From positions 1-38,277 of the forward strand of contig CARPYP010000005.1 of assembly GCA_949045875.1 (NCBI GenBank): DNA of 38,277 nucleotides. Direction: 5' to 3'. The position numbers and the translations under genes were made by a program. The stretch comes from an uncultured Clostridia bacterium (lineage in GTDB: Bacteria; Bacillota; Clostridia; TANB77; CAG-508). This document shows, piece after piece, positions 25,625 through 33,103 of this stretch. The notes below the pieces were generated by a model. That model was not told the origin of the DNA and did not search any database. It saw only the letters and a program-made list of their open reading frames with translations. Every line of letters begins with the position of its first letter. Positions within the stretch are counted from its first letter, which is position 1.

Positions 25625-25933
25625 ATGAAAGGTTTTAAAGAATGGCTATTAACTTTACCAATAATAACATTCAAAAATATATTAATATATTTAATAATAA
25701 TAAATTTATTAGGATTTTTAATAATGTTTATAGATAAGAAAAAAGCAGAAAAAGGTAGATGGAGAATTTCAGAAAACACATTATTTGTATTTACCTGGCT
25801 AGGTGGAGGAATAGGTACTATAGCTGGAATGTACGCATTTAGACATAAAACACAGAAAAAGAAATTTACAATAGGCATGCCTTTAATATTAATTGCAGAA
25901 ACAGTATTTTTAATTTATATGATAATTATATAA
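25625..25933 (+). CDS. DUF1294 family membrane protein
   Basis: The gene encodes 102 residues with three hydrophobic segments (about 18-36, 58-75, 84-101). The motif MFIDKKKAEKGRWRISENTL followed by WLGGGIGTIAGMYAFRHKTQ and KKKFTIGMP is the DUF1294 signature. The function is unknown; some relatives carry a cold-shock domain, absent here. GGGAGAG precedes the start. The next gene begins 12 nt after its stop, so an operon is likely. Confidence 0.85.
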   Translation: MKGFKEWLLTLPIITFKNILIYLIIINLLGFLIMFIDKKKAEKGRWRISENTLFVFTWLGGGIGTIAGMYAFRHKTQKKKFTIGMPLILIAETVFLIYMIII

Positions 25934-25945
25934 GGAGGATATTTT

Positions 25946-26407
25946 ATGTCAAAACAAATAGTGGGGGAGCCACAAGAAGAAAATGATTTGTTTTTTACAT
26001 GTAGTCTTATTGAGTATATTGCAAGAAAAACCAAGAATAGCAAAAAGTTAATCATTGAAAAGTTAGGAGAAAAGAGAATAGAAAAGATATATAAATTAGC
26101 AGAGGTTTATCATTCAGAGGATATAGAGCAAGCATCAGATGAATTTATTAAAGAGGCAAAAATAGAAAATGGAGATTATGATAATATAATAACTTGTAAA
26201 TATAGAATACCAACATATTGGGAGATAGGAAAAGTATATAAAAGACTAATTATAATGGTAGATGATAATCCCAATAATTATATAAAGACATTAATGCAAG
26301 TATTATCTTCTTGGATTATAGAAAAGATTGATAATTATAATAGTAGTATGTATTATGAAAATCCAGATTATATATATGTGTGTTATATAGAAGGAAAAGT
26401 GTTATAG
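25946..26407 (+). CDS. Hypothetical protein, 153 aa
   Basis: ATG 25946 follows AAGGAGG. The protein is acidic, mostly helical and without membrane segments: FFTCSLIEYIARKTKNSKK, a middle CKYRIPTYWEIGKVYKRLI, and a tail SSMYYENPDYIYVCYIEG. The general layout resembles an unnamed protein family seen in many gut Firmicutes, often as a single cytoplasmic gene, but I do not know its function. It follows the DUF1294 gene in the same transcript. Confidence 0.7.
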   Translation: MSKQIVGEPQEENDLFFTCSLIEYIARKTKNSKKLIIEKLGEKRIEKIYKLAEVYHSEDIEQASDEFIKEAKIENGDYDNIITCKYRIPTYWEIGKVYKRLIIMVDDNPNNYIKTLMQVLSSWIIEKIDNYNSSMYYENPDYIYVCYIEGKVL

Positions 26408-26447
26408 GGTTGAAAAAGAATTGCACAAACAATAAGATGTAATCATA

Positions 26448-26472
26448 TTATATAATGATAACGATTATATAA
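26448..26472 (+). promoter_or_regulatory. Fur/PerR-like operator upstream of the rhodanese gene
   Basis: TTATATAAT (26448-26456) and ATTATATAA (26464-26472) form perfect 9-bp arms around GATAACG. The inner ATAATGATAACGATTAT resembles the Fur/PerR family box. It overlaps a possible TATAAT and lies 14 nt before the ATG, a position where binding would repress. Confidence 0.45.
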
Positions 26473-26485
26473 GAAGGTTACCAAA

Positions 26486-26830
26486 ATGATAAAAAAAATA
26501 ATAAGAAAATTAAAAACAGGATTAACAAGAGGAATAAATAGTGTTGATATAGATTATAATATGTTACAAGATATGATAAAAAATGATAGTAATACAATTT
26601 TATTAGATGTAAGGAGTATACAAGAATTTAATGAAGGACATTTATTAGGAGCACTAAATTTACCTCTTGGAGAATTAAAAAATAAAGCTAGTCTTTTAAT
26701 TCCGAACCATGGACAAACAATTATAGTATATTGCCAAATGGGGGGAAGAAGTAAAAAAGCTTCAAATATTTTAATTAAAATGGGATATACAAATGTATAT
26801 CAATTAAAAGGTGGATTAGATTCAATCTAA
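26486..26830 (+). CDS. Rhodanese-like sulfurtransferase, single domain
   Basis: The gene encodes 114 residues. A short basic N-terminus is followed by the rhodanese fold: ILLDVRSIQEFNEGHLLGAL, then the active-site loop IVYCQMGGRSKKASN with the sulfur-carrying Cys, then GYTNVYQLKGGLDSI at the C-terminus. Small proteins of this type shuttle persulfide sulfur; the partner is unknown. A Fur/PerR-like palindrome precedes it, suggesting metal or peroxide control (inference). The stop overlaps the pflA stop by 9 nt on the other strand, inside a perfect palindrome. Confidence 0.88.
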   Translation: MIKKIIRKLKTGLTRGINSVDIDYNMLQDMIKNDSNTILLDVRSIQEFNEGHLLGALNLPLGELKNKASLLIPNHGQTIIVYCQMGGRSKKASNILIKMGYTNVYQLKGGLDSI

Positions 26831-26835
26831 TCCAC
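26811..26835. repeat. 25-bp perfect palindrome holding two overlapping stops
   Basis: GTGGATTAGATT C AATCTAATCCAC is a perfect inverted repeat. The rhodanese gene ends in it (GLDSI, stop 26828-26830) and pflA ends in it from the other strand (GLD, stop 26824-26822). Both mRNAs would end in the same 12-bp stem. Confidence 0.75.
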
Positions 26836-27542
26836 AAATCCTTTTTGCTCTTTCAATGTCTTCAGATGTAGCCTCACGTATATTCTCTAAATCATATGGA
26901 ATATTTAAATTCTTCCACTTAAACTTTCCCATAGAATGATATTTAAGAAATTCAATTTTTCTAACTGTTTTCAAAGAAGATATGAAATCTCTCAATTTTT
27001 TCAAATCATCTTCATCATCAGTTATACCAGGAATAATAACTTGCCTAATCCACATATCTATATTATTATCACTTAAAAAACGTGCAAAATTTAATTCTTT
27101 TTCATTACCGAAACCAACTAACTTTTTACTTTTATCAGAGTCAATATGTTTTATATCTAATAAAACTAAATCTGTATATTTTAGTAATTCTTTTACATCA
27201 TCAGTGATATCAACCATACCGTGAAGTATCAATAGCTGTATGAATACCATAAGATTTGAGCTCCTTAAAAAGATTAATCAAAGGTTTTGACTGTATTAAT
27301 GGTTCACCACCAGAAACAGTAACACCACCAGTAGGCATTATATAATTTTTATAATTTAATATTTTATTTATTATTTCATCTACTGAAATTAGTTCACCAG
27401 AATGTAAATCCCAAGTATCACGATTATGACAATACTTACAACGAAGAAAACATCCTTGTAAAAATACGATATATCTAATTCCAGGTCCATCTACTGTTCC
27501 AAATGATTCAAAAGAATGGACACGTAACAAGTTATTCTCCAT
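26822..27542 (-). CDS. pflA: Pyruvate formate-lyase activating enzyme, read through a +1 frameshift at CGG
   Basis: A radical SAM enzyme that makes the glycyl radical on PflB. The start is ATG at 27542, because GGAGG lies inside the longer TTG-started frame just upstream. Motifs: SFGTVDGPGIRYIVFLQGC, the cluster CFLRCKYCHNRDTWD, and VSGGEPLIQ. The frame meets CGG at 27221-27219 (minus strand: GAT ACT TCA C GGT ATG GTT) and would stop three codons on. Skipping the C restores DTSGMVDITDDVKELL and runs on to LLDIKHID, IPGITDD and FLKYHSMGKFKW. The joined length is 239 residues, typical of PflA. It lies 70 nt downstream of pflB on the same strand with a repeat between. If the C is a true mutation, pflB here could not be activated by this gene. 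Confidence 0.9.
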
Positions 27543-27568
27543 AAAATCCTCCAAATAAAGATATAATA

Positions 27569-27594
27569 TGTAGGGGCGATAATAATCGCCCGCT
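27569..27594 (+). repeat. GTAGGGG-type palindromic repeat, copy D (between pflB and pflA)
   Basis: TGTAGGGGCGATAATAATCG continues CCCGCT. The stem GGGCGAT/ATCGCCC is perfect. It could serve as a processing or attenuation hairpin in the pflBA mRNA. Confidence 0.65.
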
Positions 27595-27612
27595 AGTTAA
27601 AATAAATTTTAA

Positions 27613-29850
27613 TTAGATTTTCTCATGAATTGTCCTATTAATAACATCCAACTGTTGTTCACGAGTTAATTTTGTAAAGTTAACAGCATATCCAGAAACC
27701 CTAATAGTAAGTTGAGGATATTTTTCTGGATGTTCCATAGCATCAACTAATAAATCTCTATCAAAAACATTAACATTAATATGATGACCTGTTTGAGCAA
27801 AGAAACCATCTAACATACCAACTAAATTATTAGTTTGAGTTTCAGAGTCATGACCTAATGTTCCTGGTGTAATAGAGAAGGTATAAGAGATACCATCTTC
27901 TGAATAATCATAAGGAAGTTTTGCTATACTATTCATAACTGCAAGAGCACCATTAATATCTCTACCATGCATTGGGTTTGCACCAGGTCCGAATGGAGCA
28001 CCATAACGTCTACCATCAGGGGTATTTCCAGTATTTTTTCCATAAACTACATTTGATGTAATTGTAAGAACAGATAAAGTAGTTTTAGCACTTTTATAAG
28101 TTTTATATTTTTTAAGTTTTCCTAAGAAATCCTTAACTAATTTAATACCGATTTCATCAGCTCTATTGTCATCATTTCCAAATTTAGGGAAATCCCCTTC
28201 AATAGAATAATCAACAGCAAGACCAGTTTCATCTCTTATTACTTTAACTTTAGCATATTTAATAGCTGAAAGAGAATCTACAACAACAGAGAAACCAGAA
28301 ATACCACATGCCATAGTTCTTAAAATTTCTTTATCATGTAAAGCCATTTCTAAAGCTTCATAAGAATATTTATCATGCATATAATGTATGCAATTTAATG
28401 CTTTTAAATATATTTTTGCTACATAATCTAGCATAACCTCATATTTACGCATAACTTCATCATAATCTAAATACTCTGAGGTAATAGGAGAGAACTCAGG
28501 AGTAATTTGTTTACCAGTTAATTCATCTCTACCACCATTAATAGCATACAATAAAGCCTTAGCAAGATTTGCTCTTGCACCGAAAAATTGCATTTGTTTA
28601 CCAATTTTCATTGCAGAAACACAACAAGCTATACCATAATCATCTCCTAAAGTAATTCTCATTAAATCATCATTTTCATATTGGATAGAAGATGTTTTGA
28701 TAGAAAGATTTGTAGCAAATTTTTTAAATCCATCAGGTAATTTTGTAGACCATAATACTGTTAAGTTTGGCTCAGGAGCAGCACCTAAAGTATTTAAAGT
28801 ATTTAACATTCTAAAAGAATTCTTTGTAACTAAAGTTCTTCCATCAATTCCCATACCACCAATAGATTCAGTAACCCATACAGGATCGCCAGAAAATAAC
28901 TCATTATATTCTGGAGTTCTTAAAAATCTTACTAATCTTAATTTCATAACAAAATGATCCATAATTTCTTGAGCTTCTTCTTCTGTAATATATCCAGCTT
29001 TTAAATCTCTTTCAAAATATATATCAAGGAAAGTAGAAATTCTACCTATACTCATTGCAGCACCATTTTGGTCTTTAATAGCTGCAAGATAACCAAAATA
29101 TAACCATTGAACTGCTTCTTTAGAATTAGAGGCAGGTTTTGAAATATCAAAGCCATATTTTGAAGCCATACTTTTTAAAGCATTTAATGCAAGAATTTGT
29201 TCACTAATTTCTTCACGCTCACGAATAGTTGCTTCATCTAAATCATCAATATCTAGTAAATCTAAAACATGTTTCTTTTCTTCAATTAAAACATCAACAC
29301 CATATAGAGCAACACGTCTGTAATCACCTATAATTCTTCCACGTCCATATCCATCAGGAAGACCAGTAAGAAGATGTGAAGAACGAGCAAGACGAACATC
29401 AGGAGTATATACACTAAATACACCATCATTATGAGTTTTTCTTATTGAATGATAAATTTTATCTAGTTCAGGGTCAACCTCTTTTCCACAAGCTTCACAA
29501 GATTTTTCTACAATTCTGATACCACCATTAGGCATAATAGCTCTTTTTAAAGGAGCATCTGTTTGAAGACCAACAATATCTTCTAAATCTTTATTGATAT
29601 ATCCAGGTTGAAAAGCATCAACACTAGATGGAGTTTTAGTATCAATATCAAGAACTCCACCTTCTGAATTTTTTTCTTTTTTGTATAATTCAAGAACTTG
29701 TTTCCAAAGCTCCCTAGTCTTTGGTGTACTACCAGCTAAAAAGCTAGAATCACCACAATATGGTGTATAATTTTTTTGAATAAACTCTCTTACGTCAATT
29801 TCGGTTTCCCAATTTCCACCATCAAAACCATTCCATTGGGTAAATCTCAT
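27613..29850 (-). CDS. pflB: Formate C-acetyltransferase (pyruvate formate-lyase)
   Basis: The start is the second ATG (29850), 7-8 nt after AAAGGA; the ATG nine nt earlier overlaps that site. This gives about 745 residues, typical. The catalytic pair is in DYGIACCVSAMK; the glycyl-radical loop RVSGYAVNF lies near the C-terminus. SIGGMGIDGRTLVTKNSFR and SITPGTLGHDSETQTNNLVG are further family blocks. It cleaves pyruvate with CoA to acetyl-CoA and formate in anaerobic fermentation. It needs PflA, encoded next. Oxygen destroys the radical form, consistent with a strict or facultative anaerobe. The frame is intact. Confidence 0.97.
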   Translation of the reverse strand: MRFTQWNGFDGGNWETEIDVREFIQKNYTPYCGDSSFLAGSTPKTRELWKQVLELYKKEKNSEGGVLDIDTKTPSSVDAFQPGYINKDLEDIVGLQTDAPLKRAIMPNGGIRIVEKSCEACGKEVDPELDKIYHSIRKTHNDGVFSVYTPDVRLARSSHLLTGLPDGYGRGRIIGDYRRVALYGVDVLIEEKKHVLDLLDIDDLDEATIREREEISEQILALNALKSMASKYGFDISKPASNSKEAVQWLYFGYLAAIKDQNGAAMSIGRISTFLDIYFERDLKAGYITEEEAQEIMDHFVMKLRLVRFLRTPEYNELFSGDPVWVTESIGGMGIDGRTLVTKNSFRMLNTLNTLGAAPEPNLTVLWSTKLPDGFKKFATNLSIKTSSIQYENDDLMRITLGDDYGIACCVSAMKIGKQMQFFGARANLAKALLYAINGGRDELTGKQITPEFSPITSEYLDYDEVMRKYEVMLDYVAKIYLKALNCIHYMHDKYSYEALEMALHDKEILRTMACGISGFSVVVDSLSAIKYAKVKVIRDETGLAVDYSIEGDFPKFGNDDNRADEIGIKLVKDFLGKLKKYKTYKSAKTTLSVLTITSNVVYGKNTGNTPDGRRYGAPFGPGANPMHGRDINGALAVMNSIAKLPYDYSEDGISYTFSITPGTLGHDSETQTNNLVGMLDGFFAQTGHHINVNVFDRDLLVDAMEHPEKYPQLTIRVSGYAVNFTKLTREQQLDVINRTIHEKI

Positions 29851-30117
29851 AAATACCATCCTTTCTTATTTTGTAAAACAAATAAGTTTTTCACTAAAAA
29901 AGCATTAAATTTATAGTAAACATTTATGAAAAAATATAAAATTTTACAAAATCTCTCTTAAATATATATATTTCTAATATCTATATTAGGATACCACAAA
30001 CAAGAAAAATTATCAATAAAAAATATAATAAAAAATATATACTTTTTAAAAAATATATGATAAAATATAGTTGAAAATAAAAAAAGGTTTGTACCTTAGA
30101 AAGGAATGATAGTAAAA

Positions 30118-30369
30118 ATGGAGTATAGATTTAAACCAGAAGGAGTTTGTTCAAAAGAAATGATTATAGAACTTGATGGAGACATTATAAAATCTGTAAA
30201 AATTGTTGGAGGATGTCCAGGAAACACTGTTGGATTAACATATATGATACAAGGAAGAAAAATAGATGAAGTAATTGAAAAATTAAAAGGAATTCCATGT
30301 GGAGCAAGAAGCACATCTTGTCCAGACCAATTAGCAATAGCATTAGAAAATATTAAACATAAAATGTAA
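30118..30369 (+). CDS. TSCPD domain protein (TIGR03905-like)
   Basis: The start is ATG 30118 rather than 30106, because AAGGA directly abuts the earlier ATG and the family begins at MEYRFKPEGVCSKEM. The protein has 83 residues with the cysteine motifs GGCPGN and CGARSTSCPDQLA, the TSCPD signature found also at the C-terminus of class II ribonucleotide reductases. The cysteines probably bind metal. As a stand-alone protein it has no assigned function. It is transcribed divergently from pflB across a 250-nt AT-rich gap. Confidence 0.88.
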   Translation: MEYRFKPEGVCSKEMIIELDGDIIKSVKIVGGCPGNTVGLTYMIQGRKIDEVIEKLKGIPCGARSTSCPDQLAIALENIKHKM

Positions 30370-30371
30370 AA

Positions 30372-30394
30372 AGAGGCACATTAAATGTGCCTCT
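30372..30394. terminator. Hairpin after the TSCPD gene
   Basis: AGAGGCACAT pairs with ATGTGCCTCT around a TAA loop. On the plus strand it is followed by A6, not T. On the minus strand it is followed by TTTTT. So it looks like a terminator for the opposite strand. Confidence 0.55.
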
Positions 30395-30558
30395 AAAAAA
30401 TCTATAAAATTAATTTGGTATTTTCCTTGTAATATATTAAAGAAAATGATAATATTTAATAGTATATTTATTTATATAAATATAAAGTCTTATAATTGCT
30501 AACCCTCACAGATTTTTTCCTTATAGTTGAAAACTGTGAATTGGGCAAGAAAAAATTA

Positions 30559-30581
30559 AAGAAAAATCGCAGATTTTTCTT
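30559..30581 (+). promoter_or_regulatory. Hairpin in the murB leader
   Basis: AAGAAAAATC GCA GATTTTTCTT is a perfect 10-bp stem with a 3-nt loop, 14 nt before the AAAGGAG of murB. It could attenuate or end upstream transcripts. Confidence 0.5.
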
Positions 30582-30604
30582 ATTTATTCTATTAAAGGAG
30601 AGTT

Positions 30605-31519
30605 ATGTTAAATATAATTACTTTATTAAAAGAAAAAATAGATACAAAAGATATATTGCAAAATGAACCAATGTCTAAACATACAACATTTAAAATAGGA
30701 GGAAATGCAGATTTATTAATTAAGGTTCATAATATAGACCAAGTAAAATTTGTTCTTAATATAGTGAGAAATAATAATATACCTATATTTATTTTAGGAA
30801 ATGGAAGTAATTTATTAGTTAAAGAAAAAGGCATAAGAGGAATAACTTTAAAACCTGAATTAAAAGATATAAAAATAGAAAGAAAAGATAAACAAGTATA
30901 TGTTACAGTAGGAGCAGGAAATAAAATGCCTGAGATAGCAGGAAGACTGCTAAGAGAAGAAATTACGGGATTTGAATTTGCAGCAGGAATTCCAGGCACA
31001 ATCGGTGGATTTGTTAGAATGAATGCAGGAGCATATGGAAGTGAAGCAAAAGATATTGTAACAGAAACAACTATAATAACTTATGATGGTAATATAAAAA
31101 AAGTTGTAGGGGAAGAACATCAATTTGAATATAGAAAAAGTGCCTTTTCAAATGAGGAAATAGTTATATTAGACACAAAATTAAAATTGAGTTATGGAAA
31201 AAAATATGAAATACAAGAATTAATGGAAAAATATAGGCAATCTAGATTTGAAAAACAGCCTATAGAATTTCCTAGTGCAGGAAGTACCTTTAAAAGAGGA
31301 AATGATTTTATAGCAGCAAAATTAATAGATGAATGTGGACTAAAGGGTTATTCTATTGGTGGAGCTATGGTATCAAAAAAACATGCAGGTTTCATAATAA
31401 ATACAGGTAATGCGACAGCAGGAGATATTTTAAAATTAATAGATTATGTTAAAAAAGTAGTTTTAGAAAAGACAGGAAAAGAACTAAAACTTGAAATAGA
31501 AATTATTGGAGAAGATTAA
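30605..31519 (+). CDS. murB: UDP-N-acetylenolpyruvoylglucosamine reductase
   Basis: The gene encodes 304 residues. The FAD-binding PCMH-type domain has TTFKIGGNADLLIKV, FILGNGSNLLV, and GFEFAAGIPGTIGGFVRMNA followed by GAYG. The catalytic serine region is PSAGSTFKRG, and the C-terminus has KHAGFIINTGNATAGDIL. The short loop composition fits type IIa/b MurB of Firmicutes. It reduces UDP-GlcNAc-enolpyruvate with NADPH to UDP-MurNAc, an essential cytoplasmic step of peptidoglycan synthesis. The YvcK-like gene follows by 26 nt, the usual clostridial pairing, but rapZ is missing between them. Confidence 0.97.
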   Translation: MLNIITLLKEKIDTKDILQNEPMSKHTTFKIGGNADLLIKVHNIDQVKFVLNIVRNNNIPIFILGNGSNLLVKEKGIRGITLKPELKDIKIERKDKQVYVTVGAGNKMPEIAGRLLREEITGFEFAAGIPGTIGGFVRMNAGAYGSEAKDIVTETTIITYDGNIKKVVGEEHQFEYRKSAFSNEEIVILDTKLKLSYGKKYEIQELMEKYRQSRFEKQPIEFPSAGSTFKRGNDFIAAKLIDECGLKGYSIGGAMVSKKHAGFIINTGNATAGDILKLIDYVKKVVLEKTGKELKLEIEIIGED

Positions 31520-31545
31520 TAAATGCAGTAGAAAGGATGATATAA

Positions 31546-33012
31546 GTGAAAGGTTTTTTGAAATGGTTTAAATCAGGAACTAAAATGAAAAGATGGATGT
31601 TTCTGATAATAGTAGGAATTGCATTAAGTTGTTATGGATTTTCTGAAATCATTGCAATGAAAAGTTTATCAATTTTAGATTTAATAAAAGTAGTAGTATT
31701 ATTTATTATAGGATTTATATTAATTGTTGTGGGTCTTATATATAGCCAAAAAAGGGTATTAGAATTGCTAATAGAAGAAACAGATGACAGGATGGGAAAA
31801 AATAAAAAAGATGTTAATGCTACTTCATTAATTTTTAACAAAAAAATATATAACCAAGGACCAAAAATAGTGGCCATTGGAGGAGGTTCAGGACTCAATA
31901 TTGTATTAAAAGGGCTTAAAAATTATACAGATAATATAACAGCAATTGTTGAAACCTCTGGATATAGTAAACAATATATATTAGACGGAATTGTAGCATT
32001 ATCAAAGAATGAAGAAGAAATGGAAACAATTTTAAAATCAAAAATAGCTAAAAACAGGCTTCCATTTGGAGAATCCTTTTTACAATCAATGCAATCAGCA
32101 TTTGTAGATTTATCAACAGCTATGGAAAACCTTAGTAAAGTATTAAATATAACAGGAAGAATAATACCAGTTACAATGGATGAAATGACGGTATGTGCAG
32201 AATTAGAAAATGGAACAATTATAGATGATAAAGAAAAATTACCTAATGTAGTAATGGACAAGATTACAAAGATAAATAGAGTGTATGTATCTCCAACAAA
32301 TTGCAAAACAGCGCCAGGAGTTATAGAAGCAATAATGGAAGCAGATGCAATAATAATAGGACCAGGAAGTTTATATACAAATGTAATTCCAAACCTATTA
32401 ATAAAAAATGTATCAAAAGCTATACAAGAAAGTAAAGCAAAAAAGATATATATAAGTAATATTATGACAGAGCCTGGGCAGACAGATGATTTTTCATTAT
32501 ATGATCATATAAAGGCAATTTTAGACCATGCAAGAAACTCTATTATAGATTATTGTATATATGATACTGGAGAGATTATACCAGAATATGTAAGAAGGTA
32601 TAATGAACAAGGGGCAGATATAGTAGAGCAAGATATAAAAAAAATAAAAGACTTAGGAATAAGAGTTATACAAAGAAATTTTTCTATTGTAGATGATCAT
32701 ACAATCAGACATGATCCTGAACTAGTAGCAGATTCAATTATAGAATTAATATGTGATGATATGGTATTTAGGGACATGCAAAATGCACCTCAATATATTA
32801 GTATGAACACAAAATTGAAGAAAAGTAATAAAAAGAGAAAAATAACTCAAAAGAAAAAGAAACCAAATGAGAAAAATAAAAAGGCAAAACCAGAAAGAAT
32901 GAGAAACTATAAAAAGAAAAGTAAATTTGCAAATAAATATAATGAAAGAATTAAATCGATACAAGAAAGTGAAGAAATGAGGCAAAAAAGATTAGAGAGT
33001 TTGAAAAAATAG
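31546..33012 (+). CDS. YvcK/CofD-like protein with two membrane helices and a divergent active-site loop
   Basis: The GTG start follows AAAGGATG. Residues 17-37 and 46-68 are membrane helices. The YvcK domain starts at about 106 (KIVAIGGGSGLNIVLKGLKN) and includes LNITGRIIPVTMDEMTVCAE and DAIIIGPGSLYTNVIPNLL. YvcK proteins bind UDP-sugars and influence cell shape and carbon flow. The usual VADDGGSSGRLR and PPGDIRN segment after NITAIV is replaced by a shorter VETSGYSKQYILDGIVAL, so the acidic motif is lost. The last 65 or so residues are a Lys/Arg-rich tail (KKSNKKRKITQKKKKPNEKN). whiA is not adjacent. Confidence 0.85.
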   Translation: MKGFLKWFKSGTKMKRWMFLIIVGIALSCYGFSEIIAMKSLSILDLIKVVVLFIIGFILIVVGLIYSQKRVLELLIEETDDRMGKNKKDVNATSLIFNKKIYNQGPKIVAIGGGSGLNIVLKGLKNYTDNITAIVETSGYSKQYILDGIVALSKNEEEMETILKSKIAKNRLPFGESFLQSMQSAFVDLSTAMENLSKVLNITGRIIPVTMDEMTVCAELENGTIIDDKEKLPNVVMDKITKINRVYVSPTNCKTAPGVIEAIMEADAIIIGPGSLYTNVIPNLLIKNVSKAIQESKAKKIYISNIMTEPGQTDDFSLYDHIKAILDHARNSIIDYCIYDTGEIIPEYVRRYNEQGADIVEQDIKKIKDLGIRVIQRNFSIVDDHTIRHDPELVADSIIELICDDMVFRDMQNAPQYISMNTKLKKSNKKRKITQKKKKPNEKNKKAKPERMRNYKKKSKFANKYNERIKSIQESEEMRQKRLESLKK

Positions 33013-33103
33013 GATGAAATAAATTTTACTAGTTGTATCTATATAATTAAATAACTTAAACAAATGAGATAAAGAGAAAAACACTAGAAAGGAAGAAAAA
33101 ACT

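Noticed and set aside
29850..29859. pflB start at the first ATG (29859)
   Set aside because: The ribosome-binding site would overlap it; the next ATG is well spaced and matches the family N-terminus.
30106..30117. TSCPD start at 30106
   Set aside because: AAGGA abuts this ATG without a spacer; the family begins at the later Met.
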